Below are positions 19,117-27,013 of a DNA stretch of 64,000 bases, in pieces (within the stretch, counting starts at the first letter, position 1; every line of letters begins with the position of its first letter). A model generated the notes under the pieces. It was not told where the DNA came from and searched no databases. It saw only the letters and a program-made list of their open reading frames with translations. The stretch spans positions 106,225 to 170,224 of the forward strand of contig CALXPQ010000005.1 in the NCBI GenBank assembly GCA_944390485.1, given 5' to 3'. The stretch is from Veillonellales bacterium (GTDB taxonomy: Bacteria; Bacillota; Negativicutes; Veillonellales; Dialisteraceae). A program made the translations under genes and the position numbers.

Positions 19117-19314
19117 ATAACTCCTCCTTATCCCATCACCAACCGTACATCAGACATGATGAATGATATAAGCTACGTGAATGATTAGATAATACAAATG
19201 ATATAGTGATACAGTTCTATTTTACAGAGCGCCGCCGTCAAATTCAATAGGCCAGAGCCCCGGAAAACAGTACACTTTTTGCAGGAAGCGGCGGGCCCGG
19301 ACCGGCGGGAGGCA

Positions 19315-19343
19315 TTGCGCGTCCGCCGCGGATGGGATACAGT
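19315..19343 (+). promoter_or_regulatory. Promoter of the arginase-family gene
   Basis: TTGCGC (19315-19320) and TACAGT (19338-19343) with 17-base spacing, 35 bases before the start codon. Confidence 0.55.
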
Positions 19344-19377
19344 GAAAAGGACATCGTATATAAAAGGAGGCATTGCC

Positions 19378-20232
19378 ATGAAGACCATCCGACTGCTCTA
19401 TCCCGACTGCGCCGGCGGCGGGCTTTCCACCTACGCGTTCGGCGCGCGCCTGCTCGCCCATATCCTGCCGCCCAACGCCAGCCAGTCCCTCATCGAGGTG
19501 CCCGCTGCCCCGCCGGACGCGCTCCCTCTGCCGGTGACGGACGGCATCGCCGGCCTCGAAGAAGTCACCGCGGGCATCCGCCGCGCGGCGGCCCTCATCG
19601 AGGACGCCGCCCCGGACCGCATCATCACCATCGGCGGGGACTGCCTCGTCTCGCTGGCGCCGTTCGACTACCTGCACGGCCGCTTCCCCGACGCGGGCAT
19701 CCTGTGGATCGACGCCCATCCCGACGTATCCACCGCCGCCTGCGGCTACCCGAACGCCCACGCCATGGTGCTCGGCGCGCTCCTCGGCGGCGGCGAGCCC
19801 GCGCTCGAGGCGCTCCGCCGGCACCCGCCCTTCGCGCCGGACCATCTCCTCTACGCCGGCCTGCAGGGCCTCCACGACTACCAGAAAGAGTTCCTGGACC
19901 GCCGCGGCGCCGCCTATACCGTGCAGACGGAGCGCTTCCTCCCGCTGGACGAGATCCGCGCCTTCGCCTCGCGCTTCGAGCGCCTCCTCGTCCATCTGGA
20001 CATCGACGTGCTCGACCCAGCGCTCTTCCACTCCACCTACTTCGCGAATCCCGCGCTCACCGGAGACGGGAGCGGCGGCGGGCGCATGACCATGGACGAG
20101 CTCGCCGCCCTCCTCGCGTGCGTCTCCTCCGCGGCGGACATCGCCGGCTTCACCATCGCCGAGTACCTGCCCTTCGACGAAGAGCGCCTGCACCACCTCT
20201 TCGCCGGGCTCCCGCTCTTCACCGGACCGTGA
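19378..20232 (+). CDS. Arginase/agmatinase-family (ureohydrolase) enzyme
   Basis: 284 residues. Binuclear-metal motifs of the family are visible: 'DAHPD' (two Asp and a His ligand), 'HLDIDVLDP' (two Asp) and 'TIAEYLP'. The first metal-site motif, normally GGDH, reads 'GGDCLVS', so one His ligand is replaced by Cys. It probably hydrolyses a guanidino or related C-N bond, but the substrate is not predictable; 'arginase' proper is unlikely given the divergent loops. AAAGGAGG lies seven bases before the ATG. It appears to be a single-gene unit. Confidence 0.75.
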   Translation: MKTIRLLYPDCAGGGLSTYAFGARLLAHILPPNASQSLIEVPAAPPDALPLPVTDGIAGLEEVTAGIRRAAALIEDAAPDRIITIGGDCLVSLAPFDYLHGRFPDAGILWIDAHPDVSTAACGYPNAHAMVLGALLGGGEPALEALRRHPPFAPDHLLYAGLQGLHDYQKEFLDRRGAAYTVQTERFLPLDEIRAFASRFERLLVHLDIDVLDPALFHSTYFANPALTGDGSGGGRMTMDELAALLACVSSAADIAGFTIAEYLPFDEERLHHLFAGLPLFTGP

Positions 20233-20253
20233 CGCCCGGCGGAAACGGCCGCA

Positions 20254-20285
20254 GAAAAGGCGGCCTCCCTCTCCGGGAAACCGCC
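20254..20285 (-). terminator. Terminator of the tRNA-Leu unit
   Basis: Stem GGCGG-TTTCCC / GGGAGG-CCGCC followed by TTTT on the minus strand, about 20 bases beyond the tRNA 3' end. Confidence 0.75.
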
Positions 20286-20306
20286 TCATTGCCTGCTGTG
20301 AAATTT

Positions 20307-20390
20307 TGGTGCGAACGGGGGGACTTGAACCCCCACACTTTTCAGTACCAGAGCCTAAATCTGGCGCGTCTGCCATTCCGCCACGTTCGC
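20307..20390 (-). tRNA. tRNA-Leu (anticodon TAG)
   Basis: 84 bases including an encoded CCA. The acceptor stem GCGAACG/CGTTCGC is perfect and the anticodon stem CCAGA/TCTGG encloses TTTAGGC. A short variable arm of class II type and a TTCAAGTC T-loop are also visible. It reads CUA and probably the other CUN codons. Confidence 0.95.
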
Positions 20391-20470
20391 CCGCCCTTTC
20401 ATTATAGAGACGGCCCGCGGGCCCGTCAAGGCGGGGTGCGCCTTATGTCAATTTGTCATGACATATCTGC

Positions 20471-20499
20471 TTGACAATTTTTCCGCCGCACCGTATGAT
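20471..20499 (+). promoter_or_regulatory. Strong promoter of a candidate small RNA
   Basis: TTGACA (20471-20476), 17 bases, TATGAT (20494-20499): near-consensus housekeeping promoter with no coding sequence immediately after it. Confidence 0.8.
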
Positions 20500-20505
20500 A
20501 CAGGT

Positions 20506-20654
20506 ATAAGAATCAATCCTGCTTCCATCCATGGGAAGCTCCGTTTTGACCGTTTCATGATTTTCTCCGGACGCGCCCCGTCGGCGCGCCTTCGGGACGC
20601 ATCTGAGCAGAGATCCGTCCCGCCGGAAAGGGCTCCCGCAGGGGAGCCTTTTTT
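20506..20654 (+). ncRNA. Candidate structured small RNA
   Basis: About 150 bases from a near-consensus promoter to a clean intrinsic terminator. No open frame with a ribosome-binding site lies in between. By eye it folds into three parts. First is a 5' hairpin (GCTTCC/GGAAGC). Second is a Y-shaped unit closed by CCGG/CCGG with two inner stems (GCGCC/GGCGC and GGGACG/CGTCCC). Last is the terminator. The next gene has its own extended -10 promoter after the terminator, so this looks like an independent RNA rather than only a leader. I do not recognise the family; it does not match 6S, SRP or any riboswitch core I know. Confidence 0.55.
20631..20654 (+). terminator. Terminator of the candidate small RNA
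   Basis: GGCTCCC / GGGAGCC stem followed by six T. Confidence 0.85.
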
Positions 20655-20678
20655 GATGGCCGCCGCGCCCGTCCGCGA

Positions 20679-20687
20679 TGATATAAT
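20679..20687 (+). promoter_or_regulatory. Extended -10 promoter of the C_GCAxxG_C_C gene
   Basis: TGATATAAT, a perfect extended -10 element 58 bases before the start codon and just after the terminator. Confidence 0.7.
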
Positions 20688-20744
20688 AAAAGTAAGGAAT
20701 AATAAGGGACTCTCAGGTCCCGGTTTCAGGAAGAAGGTGCCATC

Positions 20745-21245
20745 ATGGAGAAAAAACACTACACCGACGAAGAGCGCGCGGCGCTCGCCGAGCAGGCGGC
20801 GGCCAACGCGGGCGAGCATTTCCGCCACGGGCTGAACTGCGGCGAATGCGTGCTGAAAGGATTCCTCGATCTGGGGCTCACGGACTACCCGCCGGAGACC
20901 GTGGCGCTCGCCTCCGGCATGGGCGGCGGCATGGGCGGCACGGGCCGTCTCTGCGGCGCGGTGAATGCGGGCATGCTCGTCGTCTCCGCCATGCACGGCC
21001 GGAAGGACCCCTACGGGAAAGAGACCTTCGAGGAGCGGCTCGACGAGCTGCATCACCCGGAGACCGGCATCTACCCGCGGCACGAAGCCTATCTCCGCGC
21101 GGTCATGAAAGAGCTGGGCTCCCTCGAATGCCGCGACCTGTGCTTCCCCTACCCGGACTTCGACTCGAAGGACCGCAAGCGGAACTGCAAGGCCATCATC
21201 AAGACCTGCGCCCGCATCGCCACCGATATGGCGCTCCGCGACTGA
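20745..21245 (+). CDS. C_GCAxxG_C_C family redox-type protein
   Basis: 166 residues. The family's cysteine pattern is visible: 'LNCGECVLKGF' (about residues 30-40), 'GGMGGTGRLCGAVNAGMLVV' (around 62-82), then 'ECRDLCFPY' and 'RNCKAIIKTCARI' near the C-terminus. These proteins are thought to bind a metal or act in thiol redox, but no reaction is established. GAAGGTG precedes the ATG. The next gene, a CoA-disulfide reductase, starts eight bases after the stop, so the pair probably share a thiol/redox role. Confidence 0.8.
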   Translation: MEKKHYTDEERAALAEQAAANAGEHFRHGLNCGECVLKGFLDLGLTDYPPETVALASGMGGGMGGTGRLCGAVNAGMLVVSAMHGRKDPYGKETFEERLDELHHPETGIYPRHEAYLRAVMKELGSLECRDLCFPYPDFDSKDRKRNCKAIIKTCARIATDMALRD

Positions 21246-21253
21246 GGCCCGCC

Positions 21254-22939
21254 ATGGCGAAGAAAATCCTCATCGTCGGCGGCGTGGCGGGCGGCGCGTC
21301 CGCCGCGGCCCGCCTGCGCCGGCTGGACGAAACGGCCCGCATCATCCTCTTCGAGAAAGGACCCCATATTTCCTACTCGAGCTGCGCCCTCCCGTACAGC
21401 CTCTCCGGCACGGCCGACCCGGCGTCCCTCTTCCTCATGACGCCGGAGCGCTTCTGGGCGCAGCACCGCATCGAAGTACGCACCGATTCCGAAGTGACCG
21501 CCATCGACCGGGCGGCCCGGTCCGTGCGCGTGGCGGAGGCCGGCGGCCGCACTTACGACGAATCCTATGACTATCTCGTGCTCTGCCCCGGCGCGGAGCC
21601 CATCCTCCCGCCCATCCCCGGCCGGGACCGGCCGAACGTCTTCACCCTGAAGGACACGGAGGACGCCGCGGCCATCCGGCAGTACATCGCGGAGCACCAC
21701 GCCCGCACGGCGGCGGTCATCGGCGGGGGATTCATCGGCGTGGAGACCGCGGCCAATCTCGCCGCCTCGCTGGACGTGACCCTCGCCGAAGCGGCGGACC
21801 AGATCCTCACGCCCCTCGACCACGACATGGCGCAGATCCTCCAGAAAGAGCTGCTCGACCACGGCGTGCACCTCGCCCTGCGGGACGGCGTCGCCGCGGT
21901 GGAAGACGGAGCCGTCCGCCTCGCCTCCGGCCGGACCGTCCCCGCGGACCTCGTCGTCATGGCCATCGGCGTGCGCCCCCGCACCGCGCTCGCCCGGGAC
22001 GCGGGCCTCGCCATCGGAGCGAGCGGCGCCATCGCCGTCGACGCGGACGGCCGCACCTCCGACCCCGCCATCTTCGCCGCAGGCGACGCGGCGGAAGTGG
22101 CCCTCCCGCTCCTGCGGCGCACGGGCCGCCTCTCCCTCGCCTTCCCCGCGCAGAAAGAAGCGCGCCGCGCGGCGGACGCCATCTGCGGGCGCACCGGTCC
22201 GAACCGCGGCTACCTCGGCAGCTTCGGCATCGAAGTCTTCGGCCTCCGCGCCGCCGCCACCGGCCTCAATGAGCGGGACATCGAGGCGCTCCGCATCCCG
22301 CACGATTTCGCCTACGTCATCCCCTTCGACCGGGTGAGCCTCATGCCCGGCGCGTCGCCCCTCCACCTCAAGGTCCACTTCGAGACGCCCACCGGCCGCC
22401 TCCTGGGCGCGCAGGCCGTCGGCCGCGGCGCACCGGACCGGCGCATCGACGTCATCGCCGCCCTCCTCGCGAAAGGCGGCACTCTCGAAGACCTGGCGGA
22501 CATCGACCTCTGCTACGCCCCGCCCTTCGCCACCGCGAAAGACGCGGTCCACCTGGCGGGCCTCGTGGGGCTGAACCTCCTCTACGGCGAATTCCGGCAG
22601 GTCCCCGTCGCCGCCGTGCGCGGCCTCGTGGAAGCGGGCGCGGCCATCATCGACGTGCGCGAGCGCGGCGAATACGCCGCCGGCCACATCCGGGGCGCGG
22701 TGAACCTCCCGCTCTCCGAGCTCCGGGACCGCCTCGGCGAGCTCCCGCAGGACCGGCCCCTCTACGTCCACTGCCGCTCCGGCCAGCGCAGCTACTACGC
22801 GTGCCGCCTTCTCGCCGCCCGCGGTTTCCGGGACGTGTACAACATCGCCGGCTCCTACCTCGCCCTCTGCCTCTACGAATACGCCGAGGACCGGCTCACC
22901 GGCCGCGCGCCCATCGTCACGGCGTACAATTTCCAGTGA
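21254..22939 (+). CDS. CoA-disulfide reductase / NADH oxidase fused to a rhodanese domain
   Basis: 561 residues. Pyridine nucleotide-disulfide oxidoreductase with FAD motif 'VGGVAGGASAAARLRRLD', single redox cysteine in 'ISYSSCALPY' (as in CoA-disulfide reductases), NAD(P)H motif 'AVIGGGFIGVETAANL' and second FAD motif 'IFAAGDAAEV'. A dimerisation domain follows (about 330-450). Last comes a C-terminal rhodanese domain (from about 465) with active loop 'HCRSGQRSYYA'. It likely reduces CoA disulfide, persulfide or polysulfide with NAD(P)H. Its ribosome-binding site is weak, consistent with coupling to the upstream gene. Confidence 0.9.
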   Translation: MAKKILIVGGVAGGASAAARLRRLDETARIILFEKGPHISYSSCALPYSLSGTADPASLFLMTPERFWAQHRIEVRTDSEVTAIDRAARSVRVAEAGGRTYDESYDYLVLCPGAEPILPPIPGRDRPNVFTLKDTEDAAAIRQYIAEHHARTAAVIGGGFIGVETAANLAASLDVTLAEAADQILTPLDHDMAQILQKELLDHGVHLALRDGVAAVEDGAVRLASGRTVPADLVVMAIGVRPRTALARDAGLAIGASGAIAVDADGRTSDPAIFAAGDAAEVALPLLRRTGRLSLAFPAQKEARRAADAICGRTGPNRGYLGSFGIEVFGLRAAATGLNERDIEALRIPHDFAYVIPFDRVSLMPGASPLHLKVHFETPTGRLLGAQAVGRGAPDRRIDVIAALLAKGGTLEDLADIDLCYAPPFATAKDAVHLAGLVGLNLLYGEFRQVPVAAVRGLVEAGAAIIDVRERGEYAAGHIRGAVNLPLSELRDRLGELPQDRPLYVHCRSGQRSYYACRLLAARGFRDVYNIAGSYLALCLYEYAEDRLTGRAPIVTAYNFQ

Positions 22940-22956
22940 CTGTCCCCTTCCTCAAA

Positions 22957-22983
22957 GGCTTCCCCTCGCGGGAAGTCTTTTTC
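22957..22983 (+). terminator. Terminator behind the reductase-rhodanese gene
   Basis: GGCTTCCC / GGGAAGTC stem, five-base loop, TTTTTCTTT. Confidence 0.85.
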
Positions 22984-22989
22984 TTTGCC

Positions 22990-23018
22990 TTTTCATCGGC
23001 CGCGCGCCCTGCTATGAT
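22990..23018 (+). promoter_or_regulatory. Promoter of the large Sel1-repeat gene
   Basis: TTTTCA (22990-22995), 17 bases, then TGC-TATGAT with an extended -10 (23013-23018). Confidence 0.65.
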
Positions 23019-23052
23019 GGAAGAAAATACAGCCGCACAGGAGGAAAAACCA

Positions 23053-25587
23053 ATGGACGAAGAAATCACTTTCCGCATCGCCGGCACCGTGCTGTCCTAT
23101 CCGGCGGACATGGCCCCGTACATGCAGTACCGGGGCCGGGGGACGCGCGCCGCCATGGACGCGTCCCTCGATTTCATCGAGCAGTACCGCCAGTGGGGGA
23201 GCCTGCGGCGGTTCTGCGCCGAAGGATTCGACTGGGGGCGCCTCGCCATCGCGCGGGCCGTGAAAGACGCCGTGCAGTGCGCCGTGGACGCCGGCCGCTA
23301 CGACGTCAACGAGACCGCCTTCACCGCCCTCGACACGGAAGGCCTCCTCATCCGGCCGTGGCAGGAAGCCTTCCAGCAGGTGTACGACCGCTTCGTCGAT
23401 CTCGAGACGGAGAAACTCGGCGAAGCGGAGCGCCGGCGCATCCGTAAGGAAATGCGGGGCCGCTTCCTGGGCGGCGGCTTCGGCCTCGACGCGGCCATCT
23501 GGGCGAGCCTCGAGGCGGGCGCGGTGAACATCGTCACCGGCGCGGCGCACAGCGTCTTCAACGCGCTGGGCAATCTGGTCACCTCCGTCCGCATCAGCGG
23601 GAAAGAATCGGCCGTCTACGAAGATCCGGAGACGCTCCGCGCGCTCCAGCAGGCTCTCTCCCGGTGCGTGCAGGACGCTTTCTTCCGCATCCTCCCCATG
23701 CGCGTGCTCGGCCTCGCGCCCACCCGCGCGCCCCGGGAAGACTTCGCCCGCGCCGCCGCCATCATGGACAACATCGTCCACGGGCGCATCCCCGAAGACA
23801 GGGAAATGGAGCCCCTCCTCGCCGTGCTCCGCACCATGCCCATCGACCCCCGCACCTACCGGGCCCTCCGGCCGCACCTCACCGCGTACGAAGACGTGAA
23901 AGCCCTCGCGGACATGGCCAATTTCTTCCTCGTCCCGCAGAGTCTCCTCGCCCGCCGCGCGGTGAACTCCGCCATCGACAAAGACGATTCCGACCGCACC
24001 GCCCTGCTCCGCCGCGCCGCCTCCGGCGATGCCGACGGCATGGCTACGCTCTCCGCCTTCACCTTCGCCGGCGGCGACGACCGCCTCGCGCAGGCCCTCC
24101 TCTGGTCCGCCTTCGCCTCGGGCAGCGCCGAAGCGGGCCGCGTCGCCCTCGCCCTCCGCCGGGCCGGCCGGGACGTACCCTTCCTCGGGCCGATGATCCT
24201 CGCCTCCGCCGGCACCGGCGACCCCGTCGTCCTCTTCGAGCTGGGCCGCCTCTACGCCGCGGGCGGAGACAGCTTCCCCCGGGACGCGGAAAAAGCCGCC
24301 GACTGCTTCCGCCGCTGCCTCGAAGGAGGAGACGACCTCCGCCGGACCGACGCCGCCTTCGAGCTGGCGAAACTCTACCGGGACGGCGCTCTGGGCGAGC
24401 CCGACGAAGCACAGGCCCTGCGCTATCTGACCCTCGCCTCCGAAGGGGGAAACAAAGACGCCTCCGCTGCCCTCGTCGCCCATTTCGAAGCGCAGGGAGA
24501 CGACCTCGCCGCCTTCCCGCCCCTGTGCCGCTATCTCAGCCTCCCGCGGGCAGCCCCCTTCGCCCCCGGTCCGGACGGCCGGATGGCCTTCACCGGCCAG
24601 GCCCCCGATGCGGCGTCCGCCGCGTACAGCCTCGGCCTCGTCTATGAAATGGGCCCGGAACCGGCTGCCGACGCGCTGGACGGCCTCTACGACAACGCCT
24701 CCCTCAAAGCCGACCCGGCCGCCGCCCGCCGCGCCTACGCCCGCGCCGCCGCGGCAGGGTGCGCCCCCGCCGCCTGCCGCCTCGCCCTTCTCCTCGAAGC
24801 GAACGGCAAAGCCGAAGACGCCGCCGCCGTGTGGGAGAAAGCCGCCGCCATGGGAAGCGCCGAAGCCGCCCTCCACCTGGGCGAAGCCTGCAGCGCCGAA
24901 GGCCCCGCCCGCGACGCAGAAAAAGCCATCCAGTTCTACGAAGCTGCCCTTGCTGCCGGAGCCTCCGCCGCAGCCCTGCCCCTCGCCCGGCTCTACGAAG
25001 AGAGCGGCCGCACCGACAAGGCCCTCTCCCTCTACCAGACCGCCGCTGATGGGGGAGACGACGGCGCGGCACTCCGCCTCGCCCAGCTCCTCGACCGGGA
25101 CGGCGCGGACTTCGACGACCTCCACACCGCCCTCGGCTACTATACGCAGGCTGCCCTCCACCACGCGGACGCCGCCCTCCGCGCGGGCATCATGTACGAC
25201 GAAGGCATCGGCACCCCGCCCAACCCCCGGCTCGCCCTCCCCTGCCTCGACATGGCCGACCGCCTCGGGAGCGCCGAAGGGGCCTTCCGCTTCGGCCGCC
25301 ACTATGAAACGGGCGACGGCACGGACAAAGACGACTACAAAGCCGCCGCCTGCTACGAGCGGGCCATGAAGCACGGCCACACCGGCGCCGCCCGCGCCCT
25401 CGCCGCCCTCTACGCCCGCAAAGGCCAGCTCGCCCGCGCCCGCGGCATCTACAGCCGGCTCGCTCAGCAGGGCGACGAAGAAGCCGCCGAAGCCCTCGCC
25501 CGCCTCGCCCCGCCGCCCAAGCCGTCCCCCGCTCCGGAAAAAGAAGACACCGGCCTCGGCGGCTTCTTCAGGAAATTCTTCAAATAA
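23053..25587 (+). CDS. Large Sel1/TPR-repeat protein
   Basis: 844 residues, no signal peptide. The N-terminal 330 residues have no recognised domain. From about residue 340 onward the protein is built of Sel1-like helical hairpins such as 'FELGRLYAAGGDSFPRDAEK', 'AYSLGLVYEMG' and 'AFRFGRHYETGDGTDKDDYK'. Such solenoids act as scaffolds for protein-protein contacts, but the partner is unknown. I took the ATG at 23053 (GGAGG eight bases upstream). A more upstream ATG would lie before the predicted transcript start. Codon use is extremely GC-rich, like its neighbours. Confidence 0.75.
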   Translation: MDEEITFRIAGTVLSYPADMAPYMQYRGRGTRAAMDASLDFIEQYRQWGSLRRFCAEGFDWGRLAIARAVKDAVQCAVDAGRYDVNETAFTALDTEGLLIRPWQEAFQQVYDRFVDLETEKLGEAERRRIRKEMRGRFLGGGFGLDAAIWASLEAGAVNIVTGAAHSVFNALGNLVTSVRISGKESAVYEDPETLRALQQALSRCVQDAFFRILPMRVLGLAPTRAPREDFARAAAIMDNIVHGRIPEDREMEPLLAVLRTMPIDPRTYRALRPHLTAYEDVKALADMANFFLVPQSLLARRAVNSAIDKDDSDRTALLRRAASGDADGMATLSAFTFAGGDDRLAQALLWSAFASGSAEAGRVALALRRAGRDVPFLGPMILASAGTGDPVVLFELGRLYAAGGDSFPRDAEKAADCFRRCLEGGDDLRRTDAAFELAKLYRDGALGEPDEAQALRYLTLASEGGNKDASAALVAHFEAQGDDLAAFPPLCRYLSLPRAAPFAPGPDGRMAFTGQAPDAASAAYSLGLVYEMGPEPAADALDGLYDNASLKADPAAARRAYARAAAAGCAPAACRLALLLEANGKAEDAAAVWEKAAAMGSAEAALHLGEACSAEGPARDAEKAIQFYEAALAAGASAAALPLARLYEESGRTDKALSLYQTAADGGDDGAALRLAQLLDRDGADFDDLHTALGYYTQAALHHADAALRAGIMYDEGIGTPPNPRLALPCLDMADRLGSAEGAFRFGRHYETGDGTDKDDYKAAACYERAMKHGHTGAARALAALYARKGQLARARGIYSRLAQQGDEEAAEALARLAPPPKPSPAPEKEDTGLGGFFRKFFK

Positions 25588-25630
25588 GCAGTCAAAAAGC
25601 AGACATCCTGTGAAAGGATATCTGCTTTCT
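25584..25630. repeat. Left direct repeat flanking the AT-rich insert
   Basis: About 46 bases beginning AAATAAGCAGTCAAAAAGCA. The right copy at 26982-27031 begins AAATAAGCAATCAAAAAGCA and continues in parallel through the hairpin. The first 34 positions differ at only three places. Here the repeat overlaps the stop codon of the Sel1 gene. Confidence 0.75.
25595..25630 (+). terminator. Terminator of the large Sel1 gene (left copy of a duplicated terminator)
   Basis: AGCAGA-c-ATCCT / AGGAT-a-TCTGCT hairpin followed by TTTCT. A near-identical block with compensatory base changes recurs at 26995-27031, on the other side of the AT-rich insert. Confidence 0.85.
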
Positions 25631-25642
25631 ATCTATGTATTA

Positions 25643-25648
25643 TATAAT
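25643..25648 (+). promoter_or_regulatory. -10 element of the AT-rich insert
   Basis: TATAAT between the left repeat and the first insert gene; no good -35 because the terminator occupies that place. Confidence 0.4.
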
Positions 25649-25698
25649 TTAGTATGGTGATTTATCCTTATTATTTTGATATTGTGCACGGAGAATTT

Positions 25699-26634
25699 AT
25701 GGAAATTACACTCTGTACCATTCCATTTGGACTTATATTATTGAGTCTTCCTTTTGCTTTATTATTTTGCCCCACCCATCGAGAATATCTTCACTGGGCA
25801 TTTCCCCTTTTGATATTGCTACTCTTCATCTCTTGGTATGCTAACAATCAATATATCATTTTGTTAGCAGCCTTATCGTCATCTCTATTCGTTTTCAATG
25901 GGATCGTCGGGAGATTTCTGTCCAAACTGCCCGCCCCCCTCCGTATTTACACCAGTCCCAGACTGGTTATAACAGCAAATGAAAATTTTGTAGGAAATTT
26001 TTTCCTCCAGATTCTTAATCCGATCCTTTTCTCTACCGCCGCCTGTGCATATTTTGAATACATATCTCCGCCTGAATTATGTAAGCAACTTTGGCTGATT
26101 GTTCCCATATATTGGGGCATGCGCTTTTCCTTTCTCTCCCTAAAGAATTATTGGCTACTTCTGAATCATGTGTACGAGATAAGTGCCGCTATTATTGCCT
26201 CTTTTTTTGCGGGGAGTATCTTTTATTTCCTGCTGCAACCTCTTATCGATTCCCACGAAACAATTTTCACTTCATTGACCGCGCTCCGAGATGCGCTTTG
26301 GTATGGAATTTTTGCATATATTTTTGCATTTTTCTGTAAGATATATCGAAGCTATTTCCCTTCTAACAAAGTAGCGCCGCAAAACAAATATCGCGACTTT
26401 ATTCAAAAAAGGAAAAGCGAGTTTTCTGAAAAATATGGCACAAGAAGCCATCAATCAGAAATACCCTCTGCATGCTGTTGGGAAAAACGAATTTATCAAC
26501 TTAATTTATGCCGTCATGATTTACGAAGACTTCAATCGCCCCAAGCATCTACGCAGAATAGAAAATTTGTTTATGCACATTCTGCCTTACAAAAGGAAAT
26601 TAACATTAGGTATCATGCAAGTCACCACGGATAA
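25699..26634 (+). CDS. Polytopic membrane protein, N-terminal part of a probably frame-broken gene
   Basis: AT-rich frame encoding six to seven membrane helices, for example 'LILLSLPFALLF', 'FPLLILLLFISWYA' and 'AAIIASFFAGSIFYFLLQPL'. The start at 25699 follows GGAG by five bases. After about position 26430 the frame turns into cysteine- and histidine-rich text without hydrophobic pattern. The overlapping +1 frame (26435-27013) there carries a sensible domain. The two frames therefore most likely form one gene, broken near the A-runs at 26405-26410 or 26429-26433. I recognise no transporter family. Base composition is unlike all flanking genes, suggesting recent acquisition. Confidence 0.5.
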   Translation: MEITLCTIPFGLILLSLPFALLFCPTHREYLHWAFPLLILLLFISWYANNQYIILLAALSSSLFVFNGIVGRFLSKLPAPLRIYTSPRLVITANENFVGNFFLQILNPILFSTAACAYFEYISPPELCKQLWLIVPIYWGMRFSFLSLKNYWLLLNHVYEISAAIIASFFAGSIFYFLLQPLIDSHETIFTSLTALRDALWYGIFAYIFAFFCKIYRSYFPSNKVAPQNKYRDFIQKRKSEFSEKYGTRSHQSEIPSACCWEKRIYQLNLCRHDLRRLQSPQASTQNRKFVYAHSALQKEINIRYHASHHG

Positions 26635-27013
26635 ACCCTTGACGGACGAAGAAAGTATTTTATTCGCAGTAGATCGCCTATTAAAAGTTTATAAAGCCGC
26701 GCTGCATGGCAGCCTAAATTCCTCGTCTTCCTGTAATTCTTCGTATTTACCTTGGAATAGCGCTTCCCTTAAACTATTCAACCGCCTGCAAATTTTTCAA
26801 AATCCCCAACCGCTCCCCTTTCATTCACGCCGTGCCTCTCCCTCACGTAGGCCCCCACGTCTAAAGAAAAGAAATTCCATTCATAAAGCTCCATTACTTT
26901 CCATTGCAAAAGCACTTCATGCTACTCTGGAAAGTTATAATGGCTCATCATATGCTGATGAAGTCTATCAAGTCTATCAGGAAATAAGCAATCAAAAAGC
27001 AGGCATCCCGTGA
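26435..27013 (+). CDS. Lysozyme/transglycosylase-like domain, C-terminal part of the frame-broken gene
   Basis: 192 residues. The first half contains 'IYAVMIYEDFNRPKHLRRIE' and 'KLTLGIMQVTTDKPLTDEES'. A Glu followed by G-[IL]-M-Q-V is the arrangement seen in lytic transglycosylase and lysozyme-like folds, and similar C-terminal domains occur on multi-helix membrane proteins. The assignment is by motif only. The second half is low-complexity (S, R, P). The frame has no ribosome-binding site of its own at the ATG and overlaps the upstream frame by 200 bases. That supports a frameshift (mutation or sequencing) in one ancestral gene of about 450 residues. Its last codons use the right terminator repeat. 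Confidence 0.5.
   Translation: MAQEAINQKYPLHAVGKNEFINLIYAVMIYEDFNRPKHLRRIENLFMHILPYKRKLTLGIMQVTTDKPLTDEESILFAVDRLLKVYKAALHGSLNSSSSCNSSYLPWNSASLKLFNRLQIFQNPQPLPFHSRRASPSRRPPRLKKRNSIHKAPLLSIAKALHATLESYNGSSYADEVYQVYQEISNQKAGIP

Noticed and set aside
15613..19188. Very long plus-strand frame opposite pyc
   Set aside because: Shadow of pyruvate carboxylase; starts inside the terminator.
19185..19388. Minus-strand 67-codon frame between pyc and the arginase-family gene
   Set aside because: Overlaps the promoter and start of the arginase-family gene in reverse; no ribosome-binding site.
20506..20654. T-box, TPP, cobalamin, c-di-GMP riboswitch or 6S RNA
   Set aside because: None of the conserved core sequences of these families can be found, and the downstream gene has its own promoter.
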